Counted from the stretch's first letter, positions 33,410-42,165 are shown. The stretch is DNA of 64,000 nt from Pseudomonadales bacterium (GCA_024234215.1 JACKOQ010000001.1:62001-126000); one strand, 5' to 3'. A program made the numbers and translations. Notes: generated by a model not told the origin, from the sequence alone.

Positions 33410-34558
33410 CTACCGTTCGCGGTCAATCACACTGCATTCACGAAGTCGGCCCTGTTCCACGTGGAACAGGCGAGACCCTGCCTGACCGAACCAGCTCAGA
33501 TCGATACTGTCCCGTTCCAGGGCGGTCAAAAATGCCTGCGGTCGTTCCTCTGCCAGCAGTTCACAAAACAGCTGCCGGTGGCTGCTGTCGAGCTCTGCTG
33601 CCAGGTCGTCGATCAAAAAAACGGGCCGCTTGCTGCCGCTGCTGCGCACCATCCGCTCCTGCGCCAGCTTGAGCGTCAGCACCACGCTCTTGATCTGCCC
33701 CCTGGAGAGTCGTTCCGCCACCGCGATCCCGTTCCATTTGAGTCGCAAATCGGCGCGGTGCGGTCCGTGGGTGGTGAAACCGCGCGCACGGTCGCTCTCC
33801 AGATCACGCTCCATCTGTTCAAGCAGCGGAATGGCGTTGTCCCAGCCTGGCTGATAGGTCAACTCAAGGTCAGGCACCGCTCCGAGCCGTTCGGAGAGGC
33901 TGGTCACCCAGGGTGTCAGCGCGGCGGTGTAGTCTCGCCGCGCGGCGTCCACCGCCTCGGCATGGCGCGCCAGCTCTCGGCTCCACAGCGTCAGTTCGCC
34001 CGCAATTTTACCATGCCGTGCCCGCAATAACTGATTGCGTTGCCGCAGGCAGCGGCGCCAGCCTTGCAGAGTGGCAAGGTAATCCTGTTTCACGTGAAAC
34101 AGACCCCAGTCGAGGTATTGCCTGCGCAATTGGCTGGGCCCTTCGATCAGTTGAAACGTCCAGGAGTTGATCACCATCAATGGCAGCGTTCGCGCAAGGT
34201 GTGAAGCCACTGCAACCCGCTCGCCTGCCGCCTTGGCGGTGATACCAGTGCGCCGATGCAGCGCTACACCAATGGAAAAAGGATGGAGATTCGACATGTT
34301 GTCGACATCATCTGAAGGGGCCAGAAAGCGTCCGACGCAGAGGGCCTGCTCTGTGCCATGCTGGATCAGGCCCGTGAGATTGGCCTTGCTGCTGGTGTGA
34401 CGGAAGCTGCGTCCAGCGCCGAGAAGGTGAATGGCCTCGAGCAAGGAGCTCTTGCCACTGCCGTTGTCACCGATGATCAAATTGAAGCCGGCGGCAGGCT
34501 CAAGCTCCAAATTGGTGAGGTTGCGCAGATGGGTCACCTGGAGCCGGGTCAGCAACAT
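33410..34558 (-). CDS. recF: DNA replication and repair protein RecF
   Basis: RecF is an SMC-like ATPase that helps load RecA at gaps via RecOR. The 382-residue protein has the Walker A GDNGSGKSS at residues 30-38, the signature LSRGQIKSVVLTLKLAQ and the Walker B FLIDDLAAELDSSH. It is slightly longer than typical (about 365) because of an extra loop near residues 78-92. Two parS palindromes lie inside the gene, at 33453-33468 and 34086-34101, so the coding sequence doubles as part of the centromere-like region. Confidence 0.97.
   Translation of the reverse strand: MLLTRLQVTHLRNLTNLELEPAAGFNLIIGDNGSGKSSLLEAIHLLGAGRSFRHTSSKANLTGLIQHGTEQALCVGRFLAPSDDVDNMSNLHPFSIGVALHRRTGITAKAAGERVAVASHLARTLPLMVINSWTFQLIEGPSQLRRQYLDWGLFHVKQDYLATLQGWRRCLRQRNQLLRARHGKIAGELTLWSRELARHAEAVDAARRDYTAALTPWVTSLSERLGAVPDLELTYQPGWDNAIPLLEQMERDLESDRARGFTTHGPHRADLRLKWNGIAVAERLSRGQIKSVVLTLKLAQERMVRSSGSKRPVFLIDDLAAELDSSHRQLFCELLAEERPQAFLTALERDSIDLSWFGQAGSRLFHVEQGRLRECSVIDRER
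33453..33468. other. parS site 1 (ParB-binding palindrome in recF)
   Basis: The sequence TGTTCCACGTGGAACA is a perfect 16-bp palindrome and matches the chromosomal parS consensus TGTTNCACGTGNAACA. The symmetry extends to 20 bp (33451-33470). It lies near the 3' end of recF, about 3.8 kb from the dnaA start. Confidence 0.92.
34086..34101. other. parS site 2 (ParB-binding palindrome in recF)
   Basis: TGTTTCACGTGAAACA is the exact consensus parS sequence, with symmetry extending to 18 bp (34085-34102). It is 633 bases from site 1 and also inside recF. Together with parAB in this window this indicates a complete ParABS segregation system at the origin. Confidence 0.95.
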
Positions 34559-34674
34559 GGCATCAGGCCAGGAGCAGCCGCCATCCGGCGAAAAAAGGTG
34601 GCCGAAACGGGTGGTTATGCCTCAAGTACCGGGACTTGCATCGCCAGATCCAGAAGAGGGAGGACGGCATCCGC

Positions 34675-35805
34675 TCACAGCTTCATCGGCATCACGACAT
34701 AGCAGCCGCTGGCATCGTTCGGCACATCGATCAGAACGCTGCTCTCCGCGGAGCTGAAGGTGAAGCGGGCTTCATTCTGATCGAGTGCAGCCAAGGCGTC
34801 GGTCAGGTAGCCGACGTTGAAGCCAATCTCCATCTGTGGGCCCTGGTAATGGACCGAAAGCTCCTCTTCGGCCTGCTCCTGTTCCGGATTGCTGGCAATC
34901 AACCGCAACGTGTCGCGGTCGAGTTGCATGCGCACGCCGCGATATTTTTCGTTCGACAGAATCGCCGCACGGTTGAATGCATCGCGCAGCGCCAGCCGCT
35001 CACCCAGTAGCACCTTGTCTCCACCGCGTGGAATGACCTTTTCGTAGTCGGGAAACTTGCCATCGACCAGTTTGGAGATGATCACGACATCGCTGCTCTC
35101 GATGCGCAGATGGTGCTGGGTCAGTTGCACTCGCACCGGCTCCTCGCTCTCTTTGAGCAGCCGGGCGATTTCGAGAGTGCCCTTGCGCGGAATGATGGCC
35201 TGCACCCGGTTCGACAACAGCCCCGTAGCCACCGATTCGATGTTCTCCACTGTGTACATCGCCAACCGATGGCCATCGGTTGCCACCCCCCGCAATTGTC
35301 CCGCACCGCCGCTGATCTCCAGCAGCATGCCGCAGAGATAGAAGCGGACATCCTGTTGTGCCATCGCAAAGCTGGTCTTCTCGATCAGCCGCTTGAGGAT
35401 GCTCTGTGCCACTGCAAAGGCGGCCAGCGCAGGCGCCTGTCCCTCATCGACATTGGGGAACTCTTCGGCCGCCAGCGTCGCCAGGCGATAACGGCTGCGC
35501 CCGGCACGCAGATGGAGCCGGCCTTCTGCGGTTTCAATCTCGATGCTCGCGCCATCGGGCAGCGAGCGGCAGATGTCCAGCAACTTGCGTGCCGGGACCG
35601 TGGTCACTCCCTCTTCGTGGGGCTGCTCCAGCGCGATCTTGCCAATCAGCTCCACCTCGAGATCGGTAGCCGTGACCGCGAGAAGGCCGCTGTTCACCTC
35701 CAGCATCACATTGGCCAGAATCGGCAGCGTCTGCCGCCGCTCGACCACGCCAATGACCTGTTGAAGTGGCTGCAGCAGAGCTTCCCGCGTTATCGCGAAC
35801 TTCAT
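34675..35805 (-). CDS. dnaN: DNA polymerase III beta sliding clamp
   Basis: The beta clamp encircles DNA and gives processivity to DNA polymerase III. The 376-residue protein starts at the ATG at 35805 with the standard MKFAITREALLQPLQQVIGV; longer upstream frames are not family-like. The three repeated clamp domains are present with conserved RRQTLPILANVML, DGHRLA and the C-terminal end in VVMPMKL, the well-known P-M-R/K-L terminus of clamps. The spacing to dnaA is 58 bases and to recF 116 bases. Confidence 0.98.
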   Translation of the reverse strand: MKFAITREALLQPLQQVIGVVERRQTLPILANVMLEVNSGLLAVTATDLEVELIGKIALEQPHEEGVTTVPARKLLDICRSLPDGASIEIETAEGRLHLRAGRSRYRLATLAAEEFPNVDEGQAPALAAFAVAQSILKRLIEKTSFAMAQQDVRFYLCGMLLEISGGAGQLRGVATDGHRLAMYTVENIESVATGLLSNRVQAIIPRKGTLEIARLLKESEEPVRVQLTQHHLRIESSDVVIISKLVDGKFPDYEKVIPRGGDKVLLGERLALRDAFNRAAILSNEKYRGVRMQLDRDTLRLIASNPEQEQAEEELSVHYQGPQMEIGFNVGYLTDALAALDQNEARFTFSSAESSVLIDVPNDASGCYVVMPMKL

Positions 35806-35863
35806 GATCTTCCTCGGTTTTATGGGTTGTGCAGCCAGTGATCCCCTGGCGGAATGGCTGGTT

Positions 35864-37267
35864 TCAAACGGTGAGCAATCGTAGCAGGTTTTTGTAATCT
35901 TCAGCGATATCGGCACTGCTGTTGCACAGCTCCTTGATCTTGCGGCAACCATGCAGCACCGTGGTGTGGTCGCGTCCGCCAAAGGCCTCGCCAATTTCCG
36001 GCAGGCTGCGGTTGGTCAGCTCCTTGGCCAGTGCCATGGCCACCTGCCGAGGACGCGCCACCGAGCGGTTGCGCCGTTTCGACAGCAGGTCGGAGCGCTT
36101 GATCTTGTAGTACTCGGCCACCGTGCTCTGGATATTGTCGATGCTGATCTGTCGCTCCTGTAGGGCCAGCAGATCTTTCAGCGCCTCCTTCACCAGCTCC
36201 AGGTCGATCGGCCTGCCGGTGAAGCGTGCGCTGGCGACCACCCGTTTGAGGCAGCCTTCGAGCTCCCGGACATTGGAACGGATGCGCTGCGCGATGAAAA
36301 AAGCGACATCATGACCGACCTGGACGCCCATCTGCTCTGCCTTCTTCAGCAGGATGGCCACCCGCGTTTCCAGTTCGGGCGGTTCGATGCAGACCGTCAA
36401 CCCCCAGCCGAAACGTGATTTCAGTCGATCCTCCAGGCCGGTGATCTCTTTCGGATAGCGGTCGCAGGAGAGAATCATCTGTTTTCTTCCCTCCAGCAGC
36501 GCGTTGAAGGTGTGAAAGAACTCCTCCTGCGAACGGTCCTTGCCGGCAAAAAACTGAATGTCATCGATCAGCAGGGCATCCACCGACCGATAGAAGCGTT
36601 TGAACTCATTGATTGCGTTGAGTCTGAGCGCCTTCACCATGTCGGCGACAAAGCGCTCGGAATGCAGGTAAACCACGCGTGCGGAGGGATTCTTCTGCAG
36701 CAGTGCGATGCCAACCGCATGCATCAGATGGGTCTTGCCCAGTCCGACTCCGCCATAGATGAAGAGCGGATTGTAGGCATCCATCCCGCCGCCGCTGACC
36801 GCCAGTTGCAGCGCGGCCGCACGAGCCATCTGATTGGATTTGCCCTCGATGAAGGTGTCGAAGGTGAAATCGGCATTCAGGCCACTTTCGTGGTGCACCG
36901 CCCCTTCGGCTTGAATGACATCACCACGTCTGGCGCGCGGCGATGTCGTGATTGCTGTTGCAGTCTGCGATGGAGCAATGCTCTGGTGCTGCCCATTCAT
37001 GGCGGTCTGGGGCGGCTTTTCGCTGCTGCCAATCTCCAGCACCACCTGCCAGGCGGTGCCGCCGCAACCTTCGCGCAGCAGTTCACGAATCCGATCGAGG
37101 AACTTCTCGCTCACCCAATCAAGCACGAACCGGTTGGGCGCCAGCAGGCAGAGTTCTCTTGCCTCGTCCCGACCGCATGCCTGCAATGGCCTGATCCAGG
37201 TGTTGTACTGTTGCGCACTCAACTCCCGCTGGAGTTGGTCGGCACATCTGGTCCATGCTGCAACCAC
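35864..37267 (-). CDS. dnaA: Chromosomal replication initiator protein DnaA
   Basis: DnaA binds oriC and opens the duplex. The 467-residue protein has domain I (QYNTWIRPLQACGRDEA), a variable linker at about residues 85-130, the AAA+ domain III with Walker A GGVGLGKT at 172-179 and Walker B LLIDDIQFF, and the domain IV DNA-binding signature GGRDHTTVLHGCRKI. The start is a GTG at 37267 with AGGGGG 4 bases upstream; no ATG is suitably placed. It is the first gene of the dnaA-dnaN-recF-gyrB group and faces away from the candidate origin. Confidence 0.98.
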   Translation of the reverse strand: MVAAWTRCADQLQRELSAQQYNTWIRPLQACGRDEARELCLLAPNRFVLDWVSEKFLDRIRELLREGCGGTAWQVVLEIGSSEKPPQTAMNGQHQSIAPSQTATAITTSPRARRGDVIQAEGAVHHESGLNADFTFDTFIEGKSNQMARAAALQLAVSGGGMDAYNPLFIYGGVGLGKTHLMHAVGIALLQKNPSARVVYLHSERFVADMVKALRLNAINEFKRFYRSVDALLIDDIQFFAGKDRSQEEFFHTFNALLEGRKQMILSCDRYPKEITGLEDRLKSRFGWGLTVCIEPPELETRVAILLKKAEQMGVQVGHDVAFFIAQRIRSNVRELEGCLKRVVASARFTGRPIDLELVKEALKDLLALQERQISIDNIQSTVAEYYKIKRSDLLSKRRNRSVARPRQVAMALAKELTNRSLPEIGEAFGGRDHTTVLHGCRKIKELCNSSADIAEDYKNLLRLLTV

Positions 37268-37710
37268 CTGGCCCCCTGTTCTGTGTTCTGATGTTGCTGC
37301 GGGAGCGGCCCATTTTAGTCAGACCACCACCGTTAATCCACAAAAATCCATGCGAGCATGAGAAATAAAAACTTTGTTATTCAGTGAATTAGAATATTCA
37401 AGCGGGCTCGCCAAAATCTTTTTGCGTGGATTCACAGAGCAGCTTCACAACCTGTTGATAACTTGTTCATTTCAGTTGCATGACCCGCTTTGCTGTTTGC
37501 GGCAGGCCGCATCAGCCGTGAGCGCTTTGTTGCCGAGCGGCGATTTTTTTCAGCACAGGCAGCAGTTTTCCATCATTTCTTTCGCCAGTGTGCGGTCACC
37601 GACTTGTGCTGTTGCCGGCCACGCCTCTATGCTCGCCGCCATCCGAGCGAGTCGCTGGATATAACAAGGCCATCAACGGTCAACAAGAACAGACTGCGGA
37701 GGATGATCCG
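37268..37710. other. oriC: Candidate oriC (dnaA-rpmH side)
   Basis: This 443-base gap lies upstream of dnaA, the usual origin position in Pseudomonas. It contains an AT-rich section at about 37365-37402, and DnaA-box-like sequences: TAATCCACA at 37334-37342 (one mismatch), TTATCAACA on the minus strand at 37453-37461 (one mismatch), and GGATTCACA near 37429 (two mismatches). A poly-T run sits at 37543-37549. The box cluster is thin compared with well-studied origins. parS sites, dnaA and parAB nearby support the location; precise origin elements are not resolved. Confidence 0.6.
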
Positions 37711-38082
37711 ATGATCAATTACATTACCTTGGGCACGAATGACCTGGAGCGGGCAGCGAAGTTTTACGATGAACTGCTGGCGCTGGTCGGTGGCAAACGC
37801 GCCATGACCAGTGAGCGCTCGGTCGGTTGGGTTGGGCCCAAGGGCGCGCCGATGCTGATGATCATGAAGCCATTCGACGGCAAGCCGGCCACGGCGGGGA
37901 ATGGCACCATGGTGGCACTGAGTGCTGACTCACCGGAGCAGGTCGCAGCGCTGCATGCCAAGGCACTGGCGTTGGGCGGCAGTGATGAGGGCGCGCCGGG
38001 CCCGCGCGGGGACAGTTTTCATTGCGGTTATTTCCGTGATCTCGATGGCAACAAATGGAATGCGTTTTACCGGAACCGCTAG
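37711..38082 (+). CDS. Glyoxalase/bleomycin-resistance (VOC) fold protein
   Basis: A 123-residue protein beginning MINYITLGTNDLERAAKFYD, with the paired beta-alpha-beta-beta-beta units of the VOC superfamily and the C-terminal signature GYFRDLDGNKWNAFYRNR. The metal-ligand pattern (an Asp/His at the first strand, FHCGYFRD near the end) is only partly visible, so the enzyme activity is unknown. GGAGG lies about 8 bases before the ATG. It is inserted between dnaA and rpmH, genes normally adjacent, so it is probably a lineage-specific addition. Confidence 0.85.
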   Translation: MINYITLGTNDLERAAKFYDELLALVGGKRAMTSERSVGWVGPKGAPMLMIMKPFDGKPATAGNGTMVALSADSPEQVAALHAKALALGGSDEGAPGPRGDSFHCGYFRDLDGNKWNAFYRNR

Positions 38083-38200
38083 AAAGTCTTTTTCATCAAG
38101 ACAGTGCGGGTTGAAGGGAGTGAGTGCCGCTGTGCCGGGCGGCGGGTGTGGCGATGCCGTCTGCTGGAGTGGTCTGCATCGCCGCGAACCCGCCATGCAA

Positions 38201-38229
38201 TTGCCATGGGGTGGATACTCGCCTAGAAT
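38201..38229 (+). promoter_or_regulatory. Sigma70-type promoter of rpmH-rnpA
   Basis: TTGCCA at 38201-38206 is followed by exactly 17 bases and TAGAAT at 38224-38229. The predicted start site is about 55 bases upstream of the rpmH ATG. Strong promoters of this type normally drive rpmH-rnpA. Confidence 0.75.
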
Positions 38230-38288
38230 GCCGCCCTCCTTGCGAAGTCACGCTTGACATCGTCCAACGTCATCTCCAGGTCAAGGTC

Positions 38289-38423
38289 ATGAAGAGAACC
38301 TTTCAACCCAGCGTATTGAAGCGCAAGCGCACCCATGGATTTCGCGCCAGAATGGCCACCAAGAACGGGCGGCAGGTCATCCAGCGTCGCCGTGCCAAGG
38401 GGCGCAAGCGTCTGAGTGCCTGA
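38289..38423 (+). CDS. rpmH: 50S ribosomal protein L34
   Basis: L34 is a small basic protein of the large ribosomal subunit. The 44-residue sequence starts MKRTFQPSVLKRKRTHGFRA and continues RMATKNGRQVIQRRRAKGRK with the standard RLSA end, essentially invariant in gammaproteobacteria. The rnpA start codon overlaps its last codons. It lies between the origin region and rnpA as in most bacteria. Confidence 0.99.
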   Translation: MKRTFQPSVLKRKRTHGFRARMATKNGRQVIQRRRAKGRKRLSA

Positions 38424-38817
38424 TCAACCACCCGCTGCAGAGCGAGCGTTCGGTTTTTCTCGCCCGCTGCGCCTGTTGAAGGCAGGTGAGTTTGACGCGG
38501 TATTCAAGCACAATGTCCAGCGGGCCTCGAGCCGGGAGCTTCTGCTGCTGGCGCGGCCCAATGACCTGGGCCATCCGCGGCTGGGTCTGGTGGTGGCCAA
38601 GCGGCAGGTTCGCCGTTCTGTCGACCGAAATCGTCTAAAAAGAGTTCTTCGCGAAACCTTCAGGCAGCAACAACATGCGCTGGGCAGCCATGACATTGTC
38701 GCGCTGGTGCGGGCTCCCTTTCAGGAACTCCCGTCAGAGCAGCATCATCGGTTTGCGGAGCAGCAATGGCTGAGGCTCTTGAAGCGCCTGCATTCGTCAC
38801 CGGAACTCGATCGCTGA
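38416..38817 (+). CDS. rnpA: Ribonuclease P protein component
   Basis: RnpA is the protein cofactor of RNase P, which matures tRNA 5' ends. The 133-residue basic protein has the RNR signature VVAKRQVRRSVDRNRLKRVL with conserved RNxxKR, preceded by FSRPLRLLKAGEFDAVF. A GTG at 38416 overlapping the end of rpmH by 8 bases is the best start, consistent with the translational coupling common for this pair. It is followed 1 base later by yidD. Confidence 0.97.
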   Translation: MPDQPPAAERAFGFSRPLRLLKAGEFDAVFKHNVQRASSRELLLLARPNDLGHPRLGLVVAKRQVRRSVDRNRLKRVLRETFRQQQHALGSHDIVALVRAPFQELPSEQHHRFAEQQWLRLLKRLHSSPELDR

Positions 38818-38818
38818 C

Positions 38819-39064
38819 ATGCAAACAGTGATCTTGGGCCTGATCCGGCTTTACCGCTACTGCATCAGTCCGCTGCTCGGTCCCAACTGTCGTTTTCACC
38901 CCAGCTGTTCCAGCTACGCCGAAGAGGCGATCACCCGCTTTGGTCCGCTGCGCGGCGGCTGGCTCGCCCTGAAGCGAATCGGCCGCTGCCATCCCTGGCA
39001 CGTCGGTGGGCATGACCCTGTGCCCCACTCCCTTGACCCCTCGAACAGATCCCGAACGTCATGA
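38819..39064 (+). CDS. yidD: Membrane protein insertion efficiency factor YidD
   Basis: YidD is a small membrane-associated protein that helps YidC-dependent insertion. The 81-residue sequence has the hallmark YRYCISPLLGPNCRFHPSCS followed by SYAEEAITRFGPLRGGWLAL and the conserved cysteine in RCHPW. Its stop overlaps the yidC ATG by 4 bases. The order rpmH-rnpA-yidD-yidC-mnmE is widely conserved. Confidence 0.96.
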   Translation: MQTVILGLIRLYRYCISPLLGPNCRFHPSCSSYAEEAITRFGPLRGGWLALKRIGRCHPWHVGGHDPVPHSLDPSNRSRTS

Positions 39065-40752
39065 ACAACCTCCCGCGCTATCTGATTCTCGCCGCGCTCG
39101 CCGTTGTCGGTTACCTGCTGCTCAATGCCTGGCGCAATGACTATGTGCAACCAGCCGCTTCCGTGCCCGAGATAACACAGCCACAGAATCAAGGCACGGA
39201 TGTCGGCGCGGTGGAGCAACCGACCAGCAAGGTCGCCAATGCGGAATTGCCACAGAGCGTGCCCAAGGCGGCCGTCCCGCTGGCCACCGTCCCGGAGAAA
39301 AATGGCAAGAACAGCGGTCTGATCGAGGTGAAGAGCGACCTGCTGACGCTGAAGATCGACCCCACTGGCGGTGACATCGTTGCCGCGGCACTCAACCGTT
39401 ACCCGGCGCGGATCGAAACACCCGATGTGCCATTCAGCCTGCTGGCGCGCAATGGCCGCACCTATGTCGCGCAGAGTGGCCTGATCGGCCCCGATGGGCC
39501 CGATGCCAGCCCGGAGGGCCGGCCGCTCTACAGCAGCGAGCACAGCAGCTATCAACTGGCCGAAGGGCAGGATCAATTGATCTTCGATCTGCGTCACCAA
39601 AGCGCCAGCGGTGTCGTCATCACCAAACGCTTCACGCTGACGCGGGGCAGTTACCTGATCGATGTTCGTTACCTGATCGACAATTCGTCGCAGCAGCCCT
39701 GGCAGGGCAACTTCTTCGCGCAACTGAAGCGTGACAACAGCCCCGATCCATCGGCCGGGAATCAGGGTTTCGGTGTCAACCCCTACCTCGGCACTGCCCT
39801 GTATACGCCCGACAAGCCCTACACCAAGGTTCCGTTCGACCAGATCGCCAAGGAGCCGCTCTCGCTCGAAATCAAGGGTGGCTGGGTCTCGATGGTGCAG
39901 CACTACTTCATCTCTGCCTGGGTGGCCGATCCCGACAGCAGCTTTCTTTACGAGACCCGCAAGCTGGGCGGCAAGGAGCAGTACATCATCGGCTTCAAGC
40001 AGCCGACCGAACTGAGCGTGGCGCCAGGGCAGAGTGCCAGCGCTGGTGCACGCCTCTACATCGGTCCCAAGATCCAGAAAAGTCTGAAAACCATCGCGCC
40101 CGGCCTTGATCTGACCGTCGACTATGGCTGGCTCTGGTTCATTGCCCAGCCGCTGTTCTGGATTCTGGACTGGATTCATGGGTTGGTGCAGAACTGGGGT
40201 GTGGCGATCATCCTGCTGACCGTGCTGGTCAAGGCGGCCTTCTTTCACCTCTCGGCCACCAGCTACCGCTCGATGGCCAAGATGCGCAATCTGCAACCCA
40301 AGATGTTGGAGCTGCGCGACCGCCATGGCAACGACCGCCAGCAGCTCTCGCAGGCCACCATGGAGCTCTATCGCAAGGAGAAGGTCAATCCACTCGGGGG
40401 CTGTCTGCCGATTCTGGTGCAGATGCCGGTCTTCATCGCCCTCTACTGGACCCTGCTGGAGAGTGTCGAGCTGCGCCATGCCAGCTTCCTGTGGCTGAAT
40501 GACCTGTCGGTGATGGATCCCTACTTCGTCCTGCCGATCGTCATGGGCGTCACGATGTTCATCCAGCAACTGCTGAGCCCGGCGCCGCCCGACCCGATGC
40601 AGGCCAAGGTGATGCGACTGATGCCGGTCATGTTCACCTTCTTCTTCCTCTGGTTCCCCTCGGGGCTGGTGCTCTACTGGCTGGTCAACAACCTGCTCTC
40701 GATCGCCCAGCAGTGGTTCATCACCCGGCAGATCGAGGCTGCCGCCAACTGA
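39061..40752 (+). CDS. yidC: Membrane protein insertase YidC
   Basis: YidC inserts and folds inner-membrane proteins, including Fo subunits made by the atp operon here. The 563-residue Gram-negative form has an N-terminal membrane helix, a large periplasmic beta-sandwich domain, and the C-terminal five-helix core with GVAIILLTVLVKAAFFHLSA, the cytoplasmic hairpin around NPLGGCLPILVQMPVFIALY and VLYWLVNNLLSIAQQWFITR. The conserved membrane arginine is in the LVKAAFFHL-to-YRSMAKM region as usual. No frameshift is seen. Confidence 0.98.
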   Translation: MNNLPRYLILAALAVVGYLLLNAWRNDYVQPAASVPEITQPQNQGTDVGAVEQPTSKVANAELPQSVPKAAVPLATVPEKNGKNSGLIEVKSDLLTLKIDPTGGDIVAAALNRYPARIETPDVPFSLLARNGRTYVAQSGLIGPDGPDASPEGRPLYSSEHSSYQLAEGQDQLIFDLRHQSASGVVITKRFTLTRGSYLIDVRYLIDNSSQQPWQGNFFAQLKRDNSPDPSAGNQGFGVNPYLGTALYTPDKPYTKVPFDQIAKEPLSLEIKGGWVSMVQHYFISAWVADPDSSFLYETRKLGGKEQYIIGFKQPTELSVAPGQSASAGARLYIGPKIQKSLKTIAPGLDLTVDYGWLWFIAQPLFWILDWIHGLVQNWGVAIILLTVLVKAAFFHLSATSYRSMAKMRNLQPKMLELRDRHGNDRQQLSQATMELYRKEKVNPLGGCLPILVQMPVFIALYWTLLESVELRHASFLWLNDLSVMDPYFVLPIVMGVTMFIQQLLSPAPPDPMQAKVMRLMPVMFTFFFLWFPSGLVLYWLVNNLLSIAQQWFITRQIEAAAN

Positions 40753-40767
40753 GGGCTCGGTCGCGCC

Positions 40768-42165
40768 ATGTCGGTCATCGGCAGCATCGATCGCGACACC
40801 ATCGTGGCCATCGCCACCCCGCCCGGTCGGGGTGGCATCGGCATCCTGCGCTGCTCCGGCCCGCTCAGTCTGAGCATCGCCGAGGCAATTCTCGGCAAGA
40901 GGCCAACCGCCCGCCATGCCCACTTGGCCGATTTTCTCGATGAGCAGGGTCGGCTCATCGACCAGGGCATTGCCCTCTACTTTCCCGCTCCCCACTCCTT
41001 CACCGGCGAAGAGGTGCTGGAGCTGCAGGGCCATGGCGGCCCGGTGGTGCTCGACCTGCTGCTGCAACGCGTGCTTCGGCTCGGCGCCCGCCTGGCCCGG
41101 CCTGGCGAGTTCAGCGAACGCGCCTTTTTAAACGACAAGATCGACCTGCTGCAGGCCGAGGCGATTGCCGACCTGATCGACAGCAGCTCAGTGGCAGCGG
41201 CACGCTCGGCGCTGCAATCGCTGCAGGGCGAGTTCTCACGGCAGATCAACCAACTGGTCGAACGGCTGATCCGGCTGCGGGTCTACATCGAAGCCTCGAT
41301 CGACTTCCCCGATGAAGAGCTCGACCTGCTGGCCGACCCGCAGATCGGCCAGCAGCTTCTTGATGTGAGCAATCACTTTCGCGCCATCCTCAGCAAGGCG
41401 AAGGATGGCCAGCGGCTGCGTGATGGCATGTCGGTCGTCATCATCGGTCGGCCCAATGCCGGCAAGTCGAGCCTGCTCAACCAACTCGCCGAGCATGACC
41501 GCGCCATCGTCACCGACATCCCCGGTACCACCCGCGACCTGCTGCACGAAGAGATCACGCTGCAAGGGGTGCCGCTGCATCTCACCGACACCGCCGGACT
41601 GCGGCAGGCCAGCGACCCGATCGAGCAGGAGGGAATCCGCCGCGCCCGCCAGCAGGCCGACCAAGCCGATTGCGTCCTGCTGCTGGTCGATGCCACCGCC
41701 GACCGCAGCCACTGGCTCGAGCCGATCGACGCCGATCGCAACGACCCGCTCTGGCAGCGGCTCACCCTCGTGCGCAACAAGATCGATCTGCTGGATGAAG
41801 TGCCAAAGATGACGCGAGAAGCTTTTTTTGCCGAAGGTGAGCGATCACTCATATTGCCGGTCATCGCCCTCTCGGCCAAGACGGCAGCCGGCATCGACCT
41901 GCTCAAACAGCACCTGCTGGAGCGCATCCAGTTCCGGCCCAGCGAAGAGGGCGGCTTTCTGGCGCGCCGACGCCACCTCGATGCCCTGTTGCGGGCGCAG
42001 GCGCTGCTCGAACAGGGCCAACGGGCCTTTGCCGCAACGGGTCAGGGTGAGCTGTTGGCGGAAGATCTGCGCGAAGCCCAGCAGCAGCTCGATGAGATCA
42101 CCGGCCGCTTCGGCAGCGAGGCACTGCTTTCAAGAATTTTTTCATCGTTTTGCATCGGCAAGTGA
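40768..42165 (+). CDS. mnmE: tRNA modification GTPase MnmE
   Basis: MnmE is the GTPase partner of MnmG in wobble-uridine modification. The 465-residue protein has the N-terminal folate-binding domain (DTIVAIATPPGRGGIGILR), a helical domain, the G domain with GRPNAGKSS at 227-235, DTAGLRQ and NKID, and ends in the invariant CIGK at 462-465. It closes the rpmH-to-mnmE group and is directly followed by accessory DNA. In Pseudomonas, mnmG comes next; here mnmG is at the opposite end of the origin block. Confidence 0.98.
   Translation: MSVIGSIDRDTIVAIATPPGRGGIGILRCSGPLSLSIAEAILGKRPTARHAHLADFLDEQGRLIDQGIALYFPAPHSFTGEEVLELQGHGGPVVLDLLLQRVLRLGARLARPGEFSERAFLNDKIDLLQAEAIADLIDSSSVAAARSALQSLQGEFSRQINQLVERLIRLRVYIEASIDFPDEELDLLADPQIGQQLLDVSNHFRAILSKAKDGQRLRDGMSVVIIGRPNAGKSSLLNQLAEHDRAIVTDIPGTTRDLLHEEITLQGVPLHLTDTAGLRQASDPIEQEGIRRARQQADQADCVLLLVDATADRSHWLEPIDADRNDPLWQRLTLVRNKIDLLDEVPKMTREAFFAEGERSLILPVIALSAKTAAGIDLLKQHLLERIQFRPSEEGGFLARRRHLDALLRAQALLEQGQRAFAATGQGELLAEDLREAQQQLDEITGRFGSEALLSRIFSSFCIGK

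Noticed and set aside
38914..41067. 717-codon open frame on the minus strand opposite yidC and mnmE
   Set aside because: It is the mirror of strong third-position GC bias in yidC/mnmE; its composition (Gln/His/Arg/Asp-rich, no domains) is that of an antisense shadow.
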